Positions 35,352 through 42,741 of a stretch of 64,000 nucleotides of DNA are shown piece by piece. Each line of letters begins with the position of its first letter. Within the stretch, counting starts at the first letter, position 1. A program made the translations under genes and the position numbers. A model generated the notes under the pieces. It worked only from the letters and a program-made list of their open reading frames with translations. It was not told the DNA's origin and made no database searches. Origin of the DNA: an uncultured Paracoccaceae bacterium (GTDB taxonomy: Bacteria > Pseudomonadota > Alphaproteobacteria > Rhodobacterales > Rhodobacteraceae); assembly GCA_947488175.1 (NCBI GenBank), contig CANKYO010000001.1:619285-683284 (forward strand), read 5' to 3'.

Positions 35352-35882
35352 TCAGTATTCACTTGCCAGCATGATGGTCAGCACCCGGTGGGTCAGTGCC
35401 TCGTTGGCTGGGTTTTCTGAACCTTGGGTCAGCGTAGGATCATAGCAATCCACTTTCCAGAAGACCTTCTGCCCCTCAATCTCGACAGCACCAAAGTCAT
35501 GCTCGCCCCACGGGTCATTATCGTCTGAGAAGTCATTGAAGGTCTGCACAGCATTGATGGTGGCCATAACAAACGCCTGACCTTGCTCTTGAACCCCCGG
35601 TGTGAGCATTACAGACCCATTGCCACGACCATCACGCCGGAAGCTGTCGTTCAGGTCGCGCACCCGCAGATTTTCCACATTCTCCGGCCGGGTCCAGTCG
35701 AGCTTGGTTGGTGCCTCACACTGATGGCAATGCGCGTCATCAAACGTATTCTCGAGCTCCCACAGACCACTGTCGCGGTTGAAGCAGGCCCAGGCATCCA
35801 CCGCGACCCGTTCTGAACCGCAGCTCTGGCACCGAGGCACAGAATGAATGGATTCTGGCGTGACCCTTTTATTGGTTCCCAT
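35352..35882 (-). CDS. DUF3768 domain protein
   Basis: 176 residues from ATG 35882, preceded by AAAGGAGA. The N-terminus has two CxxC pairs (CQSCGSE, CHQCEAP), a zinc-ribbon-like unit, and the rest is DUF3768: LNDSFRRDGRGNGSVMLTPGVQ near 79, then FNDFSDDNDPWGEHDFG near 118, WKVDCYDP and RVLTIMLASEY at the end. Function unknown; the family is typical of plasmids and islands of alphaproteobacteria. Confidence 0.85.
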   Translation of the reverse strand: MGTNKRVTPESIHSVPRCQSCGSERVAVDAWACFNRDSGLWELENTFDDAHCHQCEAPTKLDWTRPENVENLRVRDLNDSFRRDGRGNGSVMLTPGVQEQGQAFVMATINAVQTFNDFSDDNDPWGEHDFGAVEIEGQKVFWKVDCYDPTLTQGSENPANEALTHRVLTIMLASEY

Positions 35883-36073
35883 TGGTATCTCCTTTCGATT
35901 GGGAACGGCCTTGCATCCTGCAAAGCCGCACCCGACGAAAGACGATGGGAACAAATGAACTATTCTGGGTACATGATGCCAGATGGTCATGACCTGGCAA
36001 AGCAGTCACCATATCACCCAGGGTGATATCCAGCCTGCTATTGTCAAAACGCGGATCAGCGCACAATCGGCCC

Positions 36074-37240
36074 ATGTATCACACAAAAACCGCCGTGCTT
36101 GGTCTGGCGTATCGCCGCTACCACCCCCCAGGCCCATTTGGCATCACTGGTGCCGACCGCCTGCAGCACCTCTACATCGTCGGCCAGACCGGTACTGGCA
36201 AATCGACGCTGCTTCTGAACCTCACCCACCAGGACGCCAACAAGGGTACCGGGTTCTGTCTCATCGATCCACATGGCGACCTGGCCGAGGCACTGCACCG
36301 TGATCTGCTCATGCCGCATCGTTATTGGGATGTATCAGATCCGACATGTCCGCTGGGATACAACCCCTTGGCCAAGGTCTCTGCCATCCACCGACCGCTG
36401 GTGGCATCAGGTCTGATCGAAACGCTCAAGAAGCAATGGCCCGACGCCTGGGGTGCGCGCATGGAACACATCCTGCGGTTCTCAATCCTGGCGTTGTTGG
36501 AAACACCAAAAGCCGATCTGCGCGATGTGTTGCGATTGCTGACATACAAGGGCTATCGGCGGCAGGTCATCGACCAGATCACTGATCCGCAAACGTTATT
36601 CTTCTGGAAGACCGAGTTCCCAGGCATGAACTATCAAGGCGCGGCTGACGGCGTTGCCCCGATCGCCAACAAGCTGGGTGGGTTTCTGGCGCAACCGGCG
36701 GTGCGGACGGCGCTGTGTGAGCCCAAGCAGCCGCTGCGGTTCCGCAACATCATGGATAGCGGGCAGATATTGATTGTGAACCTGGCGAAGGGGCGGTTGG
36801 GATCTGATATCACCAATATCCTGGGTGGTCTGATCACCTCAACCTTGATGCATGCCGCAACGACGCGGCACGGGCTCCCAGAGGCCGCCAGGCGACCCTT
36901 CTTTCTCTACGTCGATGAGTTCCCGAACCTCACCACCAAGTCCTTCGCGGGCATGCTGTCCGAGGCCAGAAAGTACCGTCTGGGGCTCATTTTGGCGCAC
37001 CAGCACCTGTCACAGGCCGACAATGACATTTTAGACGCCATCTTTGGAAACGTCGGCAATCTGGTGGCGTTCCGAGTCGGTGCGAAAGACACGCCGCAAT
37101 TGCAGCGCATGATGCCGTGCTTCAGCACCCTTGATCTGCAGAACCAACCCAACCACCGGGCTGCCGTGCAGGTGATGCATCGTGGCGAACGTCTGCCGTC
37201 GTTTTCCGCCTCGATGTATCCACCATATCAGCCGAGGTGA
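36074..37240 (+). CDS. soluble TraD/HerA-like DNA-transfer ATPase
   Basis: 388 residues with no membrane segment. Walker A IVGQTGTGKST (35-45) is followed by FCLIDPHGDLAE, Walker B FLYVDEFPNL near 276 and a sensor ARKYRLGLILAHQHLSQ. It resembles the ATPase core of VirD4/TraG-type coupling proteins stripped of the membrane anchor. ATG 36074 begins the conserved part; the upstream frame to 36023 is not. A second, membrane-anchored ATPase is 4 kb away. No relaxase gene lies beside it. Confidence 0.82.
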   Translation: MYHTKTAVLGLAYRRYHPPGPFGITGADRLQHLYIVGQTGTGKSTLLLNLTHQDANKGTGFCLIDPHGDLAEALHRDLLMPHRYWDVSDPTCPLGYNPLAKVSAIHRPLVASGLIETLKKQWPDAWGARMEHILRFSILALLETPKADLRDVLRLLTYKGYRRQVIDQITDPQTLFFWKTEFPGMNYQGAADGVAPIANKLGGFLAQPAVRTALCEPKQPLRFRNIMDSGQILIVNLAKGRLGSDITNILGGLITSTLMHAATTRHGLPEAARRPFFLYVDEFPNLTTKSFAGMLSEARKYRLGLILAHQHLSQADNDILDAIFGNVGNLVAFRVGAKDTPQLQRMMPCFSTLDLQNQPNHRAAVQVMHRGERLPSFSASMYPPYQPR

Positions 37241-37288
37241 TATCGTGGCTGCTAGGCACATGGTCCAGTGCGCATATCATGAAGAGGT

Positions 37289-37435
37289 ATGACACGAGAA
37301 GAACATCTGCGAAGGCATCTGGAATTGTGCAAACGCGTCTATCTCCGCCTCAAGGCGGAGGGAAAATGGCCGTGGCCGGATTCGCCAAAATCTGAGGATA
37401 TGATAGAGTCCGGTGACGGCAAAACAAGCCTATGA
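37289..37435 (+). CDS. 48-residue protein coupled to the serine recombinase
   Basis: Frame from ATG 37289 (AGAGG 2 nt upstream) giving a basic, helical peptide: MTREEHLRRHLELCKRVYLR at the start. Its TGA shares bases with the ATG of the recombinase (ATGA at 37432-37435), a strong sign that it is translated. Possible accessory DNA-binding factor or recombination-directionality protein; that role is a guess from position. Confidence 0.65.
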   Translation: MTREEHLRRHLELCKRVYLRLKAEGKWPWPDSPKSEDMIESGDGKTSL

Positions 37436-38931
37436 CACCGTGTTTTGGATACATCCGGGTGTCCACCAAGGAGCAAGCCGAAGGTGCTTCACTCGACGCG
37501 CAGAAAGACGCCATCACGGTCTTTGCGAGTCAAAACAACCTTAAGGTCGTCAAATGGTTCGAAGAGCAAGAGACGGCGGCAAAGGCGGGTCGCCCATTGT
37601 TTGACAATATGCGCAAGCAGCTTCTGGGCGGTAAGGCCAAGGGCGTTATCATTCACCGCATTGATCGTTCTTCCCGCAACTACACCGACTGGTCACATAT
37701 CGACGAGCTTTCCCGTCGCGGGATCAAGGTGTACTTTGCAGCCGACGGACTGGATTTCGAAAGCACCGGGGGCCGGTTGATGGCCGACATTCAGATGGTG
37801 CTGGCCGCGCATTATTCCCGCAACCTCAGTTTTGAGGTGAAGAAAGGGCTGTATGGCCGGATCAGGAATGGCCACTACCCTTTTCGGGCACCTATTGGAT
37901 ACGTTGACAATGGCGAGGGTCAGCTCAAAACAGTTGACCCAATCAAAGGACCGTTGGTCAAAGTCGCATTTGAACTCTACTGCTCTGGCGAATACTCGAT
38001 CACCAGTCTCACCAAAGAAATGGCGCAACTTGGGCTGACCGGTTGGGGTGGCAGGCCGGTTGTACGCCGCAATATCGAGACCATGCTGCGCAACCCATTC
38101 TATATTGGCAAAATGGTCGTGCGCGGTGCGCTCCACGACGCGATCCATGAACCACTCATCACAGCGCGTCAGTTCCAGCAGGTCAAAGCCGTCAAAGCAG
38201 CGCGTTATCAAAAAAAAGACACCAAGCATCGCATGGCGTATCGGACACTGTTGACTTGTACGGATTGTAGAAAAACCCTCACCGGAGAGCGTCAGAAATC
38301 CCATATCTATTACCGTTGCCATACGACGAGGTGTCGCAGTGGCACCATCAGGGAAGACCGTCTGCAAGAGCAAATTTCCCGCCACCTTACGCGGCTTCAG
38401 CTTACACAACGCGATAAGAAACGACTTGAAGAGCAGTTTCAGAATTGGTTGAAAGATGCCTCGCCGAGCGACATGACGTCGTCAATCAAGTTGCGCATTG
38501 CTGACGTCGCCACAAGATTGGATCGCCTGACAGATTTGTTGATTGATGGCTCGATCGACAAGGCAAGTTTTGAGAGCCGCAAACAGAACACGGAGTTTGA
38601 ACTGCAGGCCCTACGCGAGGAAGAACGGTCGCTGGTTAACAGAAAGAAGTCTGAGGCTGATCTGGTCGAGCTACTCGACATGGCCAGTGATCTGTCGGGC
38701 ATGTTCGGCAGATTAATATCCGACGAACGAAGAGCGTTTCTTAAGAACTGCATTGACGCAATCAAAGTAAGAAAAGGTCGGGTTCGGGTGTATCCCGCTG
38801 GGTGGCTGAAGGAATTGCATACCGTGTCCAATGACGATGTTGACCGTCCAGATTCGGGCATTCCGGAGATGCTTGAGAGGCATATAACTAAGGCAAAGGA
38901 TCGCGTTTCTTCGAAACGACATGTTCGGTAA
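37432..38931 (+). CDS. large serine recombinase
   Basis: 499 residues. N-terminal resolvase domain with the catalytic Ser11 in GYIRVSTKEQ and the R-I-D-R-S-S-R segment near 76-82, then a recombinase domain (NGHYPFRAPIGYV, TMLRNPFYIG) and a zinc ribbon with CTDCRKTL...YRCHTTRC near 280-305, then a long coiled coil (about 320-420). This is the plan of phiC31-like integrases. All motifs look intact. It lies at the far end of the island from the tyrosine integrase. Confidence 0.95.
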   Translation: MTPCFGYIRVSTKEQAEGASLDAQKDAITVFASQNNLKVVKWFEEQETAAKAGRPLFDNMRKQLLGGKAKGVIIHRIDRSSRNYTDWSHIDELSRRGIKVYFAADGLDFESTGGRLMADIQMVLAAHYSRNLSFEVKKGLYGRIRNGHYPFRAPIGYVDNGEGQLKTVDPIKGPLVKVAFELYCSGEYSITSLTKEMAQLGLTGWGGRPVVRRNIETMLRNPFYIGKMVVRGALHDAIHEPLITARQFQQVKAVKAARYQKKDTKHRMAYRTLLTCTDCRKTLTGERQKSHIYYRCHTTRCRSGTIREDRLQEQISRHLTRLQLTQRDKKRLEEQFQNWLKDASPSDMTSSIKLRIADVATRLDRLTDLLIDGSIDKASFESRKQNTEFELQALREEERSLVNRKKSEADLVELLDMASDLSGMFGRLISDERRAFLKNCIDAIKVRKGRVRVYPAGWLKELHTVSNDDVDRPDSGIPEMLERHITKAKDRVSSKRHVR

Positions 38932-39416
38932 CGTGGCACAACCCATTCATCAGGATTTTTCCGACTGTTCAATTGGGCTTGGGCCCAAGTGGTCCTCCTC
39001 CACGAGAAATAGCAGCCGTTGGTGAACCATGCAGCAAAAGTGTCGAAGAGCCCAAAGTGCTGGATGCTGCACGCGGGGTGAATGACTAGGGTAGCGCAGG
39101 AAGCCGACCTAGCAAATTTGCAAAGTCTGGTCTGGTTACAGCGCTTGGACGGCCCATTCCTGCCGTTCGACCTCAGCCTTGAAAGCTGCGGATGCAGCCC
39201 GCTTTCCGGACATTCGCTGCAACCGCGAACTCAGGGCCTCTTCAAACTCACACTTCGCGGGACAATGCGGTTGCTGGAGTTCTTGAAATCAGTGTCTGCA
39301 TTTCGATTGGTTGTTAGCAGGTGTTGAAATTTCAACGAGGGGATGACGGAGAGCTCGGCGAAAACTTCGAAAGTGATTGGCTTAGATTTCTTCACTATTG
39401 GGTCGAATGCTGTTGC
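38932..39416. other. right-hand end region of the island
   Basis: 485 bp after the serine recombinase, before the histidine kinase gene. I searched by eye for a copy of the tRNA-Gly 3' end (CGAATCTCATCGCCCGC) and did not find it. Part of the region (39150-39220) is an intergenic repeat also present at 53984. A reading frame at 39082-39327 spans the repeat and is not credible as a gene. Confidence 0.55.
39150..39220 (+). repeat. Roseobacter-type degenerate intergenic repeat, copy A
   Basis: A 71-bp unit beginning CGGCCCATTCCTGCCG and ending GCAGCCCGCTTTCCGGACAT followed by TCGCTGC. The copy at 53984-54055 has the same two ends and length. A longer, more diverged copy is at 50393-50580. Function unknown. 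Confidence 0.6.
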
Positions 39417-40775
39417 CTAAAGAGGGCAGCTCAATATCACCTCAAATTTTCCGCCTTCATTGCTCAGCCCAACCTTGCCTCCCAACCCTTCGGCCACCGC
39501 TGCCGCGATAGGAAGACCAAGCCCTGACCCAGCACTCGGTCCGATCTGGCTGAAACGTCCTAACGCCCGATCAAAATCATTCTCAGCTATCCCCTTACCA
39601 TCGTCACTCACGCTGACGACCAGAGTATCGCCGATGTCTTTTGCGACCAGACTAATTTGAGAAAGCTGCGGGCCACCATGATGAACTGCATTGTTGACGA
39701 TATTGAGGATTGCCTGTTCGAACATCACTGGGTCGCCGCTCAAGTGCATGGCATGATCTGTGAGGTCTACGAAAAAGTCGATGCCGTGTTCACGGGCTAT
39801 TGCTGCACAATTCTCGGCAATGCCTTCAAGAATATCTATCGGATTGAACGACGTGATATTCTCATCTGGCAATGTCGCCTGCGCCCGTTCCAGTGTCAGC
39901 AAATTATTTGCCAGCTGCCCCGCATCGCGGGCGGCATCGAGCAAATCGGTTGATCGTTCTTTCATATCATCCAGCGTTTTGGCATTTGCGACAGATTCCG
40001 CCAGAGTAAGCACACCCGCGATAGGATTGCGGAGCTGATGCGCTGCATCTGAAATGAACGCGTTCTTGGCATCCAGCGTGCGGGACAGGTCATCCAGCAG
40101 CTTGTTGAAGCGCCCAACAATACCGGTGACCTCTTGCGGGATGCGCCGCTTTATTGGTGACAGGTCCGTTGCAGAACGGCGGGCAATGGCTTCTTCAAGA
40201 TCAATCAGTGGCGCCAACCCTCGGGCAACGCCAAACCACACGATGATCGCCAAAGCGCCAATCAACGCCGCAATGATGAGGAAAACGGGGCCGGTACGGG
40301 ATGCTACGAAACCTTCCCGCACAGTTATTTTTTGCCACACCGTGAATGTGAAAGGGCCGGAGATGCCATCAATCGTTGTCGTTTGTGAAAACCGCAATGC
40401 CCGGACAGGATCACTCTGATAAGTCGCATCGTAGTAGGTTTGGGTCGTCTCAAGCGCGATTGGATCAGGTGGGATCGGGGGCGTCGCGTATCCGGTGACA
40501 AACACACCGTCAGGCGCATAGACATGGTAGAACACCGCCCCGCCTGACGTATCGCGCAACAGGTCCCGCGTTTCTTCGCGAAGCGCGTTTCCGCCCGTCG
40601 CGGCTGTGTCGCGCGAAATGGCGAGCGCGGTGGACAACAAGGAGCGATCGAACCTTTCGGCCGCGTTGGTTTGCGCGTCCCGGTAGGCCCACGCGCCGAC
40701 CAGAATCGCCACCAAAATCAGGGGAAGCAGGATGATCAGCGTCAATCGCACCCGCAAGGACAGGGTGTTCTTCAT
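39417..40775 (-). CDS. tctE: sensor histidine kinase, TctE-like
   Basis: 452-residue membrane kinase: TM helix at about 12-28, a periplasmic domain of the 2CSK_N type (SRDTAATGG...YHVYAPDGVFVTGYA), a second TM near 165-185, HAMP-like linker, then HisKA with the phospho-acceptor H in DAAHQLRNPIAG and the ATPase with NAVHHGG, DDGKGIAEND and GSGLGL. It starts within the end of its response regulator gene (4-nt overlap). Likely senses the tricarboxylate carried by the adjacent transporter. Confidence 0.93.
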   Translation of the reverse strand: MKNTLSLRVRLTLIILLPLILVAILVGAWAYRDAQTNAAERFDRSLLSTALAISRDTAATGGNALREETRDLLRDTSGGAVFYHVYAPDGVFVTGYATPPIPPDPIALETTQTYYDATYQSDPVRALRFSQTTTIDGISGPFTFTVWQKITVREGFVASRTGPVFLIIAALIGALAIIVWFGVARGLAPLIDLEEAIARRSATDLSPIKRRIPQEVTGIVGRFNKLLDDLSRTLDAKNAFISDAAHQLRNPIAGVLTLAESVANAKTLDDMKERSTDLLDAARDAGQLANNLLTLERAQATLPDENITSFNPIDILEGIAENCAAIAREHGIDFFVDLTDHAMHLSGDPVMFEQAILNIVNNAVHHGGPQLSQISLVAKDIGDTLVVSVSDDGKGIAENDFDRALGRFSQIGPSAGSGLGLPIAAAVAEGLGGKVGLSNEGGKFEVILSCPL

Positions 40776-41440
40776 GCCTCACCCTGTAGCATGTAGCCAA
40801 GCCCGCGCTTAACGTTGATCACCACACCGAACGGACGCAGCCGTTTGCGTAGGCGCGAGACATAGACCTCGACCACCGGTTCATCGACATCTGTGCCTGT
40901 GCCATACAGGCTATCCAGCAGCGCCTGTTTGGACACGATGCGCCCGTCTGCCAGCAACAACCGCTCGAACACAGCGACCTCGCGGCGTGGAATATCAAGC
41001 GGCCCATCGGGCCCCATGACCATCCGCGCGGTTTGATCAAATTGGATGTTCCCGATCGACCTCACCTGTTTGGGTTTTTCAACCACCCGCCGCGACAGCG
41101 CGCGAATGCGGGCCCCGAATTCCTCCATCTCAAAGGGTTTGCTGAGGTAGTCATCGGCCCCGGCATCCAACCCGGTAATCTTGTCATCTGTCTCGGACTG
41201 CGCGGTTAGCAGTAGCACCGGGCGTTGGTCGCTGCGCGCCCGCATGCGTCGCAGGATCGTGAGTCCGTCCATATCGGGCAGGTTGATGTCGAGGACGACG
41301 ATATCAAAGTCTTCGCCTTGCAGAAGGTCATCGGCCTGGGCCCCGTTGTGTAGCGTGTCGACCGCATGGCCTGTGTCCCGCAAGTAGTAGCGGATGCCTT
41401 TGGCAACAGAGATATTGTCTTCGACAACGAGGATCCGCAC
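40772..41440 (-). CDS. tctD: OmpR-family response regulator, TctD-like
   Basis: 222 residues: receiver domain with DN near 8, the phospho-acceptor Asp in VVLDINLPDMDG (near 51), TAQ and KPF near 100; then a winged-helix effector with VFERLLLADGRIVSKQALLDSLYG and a VYVSRLRKRLRPFGV recognition helix. It precedes the kinase and is divergent from the tctC gene (136-bp gap), the arrangement of Salmonella tctDE, so it probably activates tctC and the downstream transporter. Confidence 0.95.
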   Translation of the reverse strand: MRILVVEDNISVAKGIRYYLRDTGHAVDTLHNGAQADDLLQGEDFDIVVLDINLPDMDGLTILRRMRARSDQRPVLLLTAQSETDDKITGLDAGADDYLSKPFEMEEFGARIRALSRRVVEKPKQVRSIGNIQFDQTARMVMGPDGPLDIPRREVAVFERLLLADGRIVSKQALLDSLYGTGTDVDEPVVEVYVSRLRKRLRPFGVVINVKRGLGYMLQGEA

Positions 41441-41576
41441 GGGCTGCCTTTCAGATTAAGTCGGCGATGCAAGGTTCACGCAAGGATGCCACTGCAAGAT
41501 CGCATCATCAAGAAGGCGAGGAGGCCTTCTGATTCTGTATTTTGGGGCCAAATTGGTCCTTCTGGGAGGAAAACAA

Positions 41577-42668
41577 ATGCTGAAGAAAACACTGGGAGCG
41601 CTCGCGCTCACATCCGCGCTGGTGGCAACGCAGTCCGTTGCGGATGGTCACCAAATCGATCTGTCCGGCAAGACTGTCGAATGGATCATCCCGTTCTCTG
41701 AAACCGGCGGTTCGGCCAAATGGGCCAACTTCTACGCCCCGTTGCTGTCCGAAGCCCTGCCAGGCAACCCAACCGTTGTCGTGACGTTTAACCCTGGCGC
41801 GGGATCCACAAAGGGCGCGAACGCGTTTCAGGAAATGGAATATGAAGACGGCACGACCATCTTTGGTTCGTCCGGCTCTACACAGTTTCCATACCTGCTA
41901 AGTGATCCGCGTGTGCGCTACGAGTATAGCGATTGGAACGTCGTTCTTGCCTCTGGCACAGGCGGTGTGGCCTATCTTCCACCTGAACTGTCCGCGCAAT
42001 TGGGCGACGGTGGCGATGCCTCTGCGCTGAAAGGCGAAGACTTTATCTATGGTTCGCAGGGGGCGACCCGTCTGGACCTTGTGCCGCTTTTGGCATGGGA
42101 AATGCTGGGACTTCAGGTTGAGCCTGTGTTCGGCATCGAAGGCCGTGGTGATGGTCGTCTGATGTTTGAGCGCGGCGAAGCCAACATCGACTATCAGACC
42201 TCGTCCAGCTTCCTTTCTGGCGTGACACCTCTTGTTGAGGCCGGCACAGCCGCGCCCTGGTTCTCATTCGGGGCACTGGACGCTGACGGCAACATCGTAC
42301 GCGATCCAACCTTCCCTGACATGCCAACGTTCAAAGAAGTCTGCGAAGCCACTGAGGGTTGTGAAACATCTGGCGAACAGTGGGATGCATGGAAAGCGTT
42401 CTTTGTCGCAGGTTTCCCTGCCCAAAAAATGGTCTTCCTGCCCGCAGGTGCGCCTGACAATGCAATCGCTACTTTCACCGTGGCCTTTGCAGCCATTCAA
42501 GAGCGGGACGATTTCGCTGAGATCAGCAAAGCGCGCCTTGGTGTTTACCCGCAGCTGACCGGTGATGCGGCACAGACCGCGATGGCGAGTGCGACAGATG
42601 TCCCACAAGAAGCCAAAGACTTTGTGATCAACTGGCTGAGCGACCGCTACGGCGTCGTTCTTCAGTAA
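41577..42668 (+). CDS. tctC: tripartite tricarboxylate transporter substrate-binding protein
   Basis: Periplasmic solute receptor of the TTT family, 363 residues from ATG 41577 (GGGAGGA upstream). Signal peptide about 1-23 (TSALVATQSVADG). Mature part has the family core VEWIIPFSETGGSAKWANFY and NPGAGSTKGANAFQ near 75, which bind the carboxylate. Slightly longer than the usual 300-330. It is separated from the permease gene by a strong terminator hairpin, which would keep this protein in excess over the membrane part. Confidence 0.93.
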   Translation: MLKKTLGALALTSALVATQSVADGHQIDLSGKTVEWIIPFSETGGSAKWANFYAPLLSEALPGNPTVVVTFNPGAGSTKGANAFQEMEYEDGTTIFGSSGSTQFPYLLSDPRVRYEYSDWNVVLASGTGGVAYLPPELSAQLGDGGDASALKGEDFIYGSQGATRLDLVPLLAWEMLGLQVEPVFGIEGRGDGRLMFERGEANIDYQTSSSFLSGVTPLVEAGTAAPWFSFGALDADGNIVRDPTFPDMPTFKEVCEATEGCETSGEQWDAWKAFFVAGFPAQKMVFLPAGAPDNAIATFTVAFAAIQERDDFAEISKARLGVYPQLTGDAAQTAMASATDVPQEAKDFVINWLSDRYGVVLQ

Positions 42669-42678
42669 CCACAGGGTC

Positions 42679-42716
42679 AACCCCATCCGCTGACCGGCGG
42701 GTGGGGTTTCTTCTTT
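42679..42716 (+). terminator. hairpin between tctC and the tctAB gene
   Basis: AACCCCATCCGC (42679-42690) pairs over 12 positions (one T-G) with GCGGGTGGGGTT (42697-42708), loop TGACCG, followed by TCTTCTTTCC. It looks like a partial intrinsic terminator; many solute receptor genes have one to reduce downstream expression. Confidence 0.7.
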
Positions 42717-42741
42717 CCAGCACATAACGACGGGGGACGTC

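Noticed and set aside
39082..39327. 81-codon frame after the serine recombinase
   Set aside because: It runs through the intergenic repeat (39150-39220); the apparent protein similarity between copies is only repeat similarity.
38932..39416. A second attachment site (duplicate of the tRNA-Gly 3' end)
   Set aside because: No match to GAGTTCGAATCTCATCGCCC or to shorter pieces of it was seen in this stretch.
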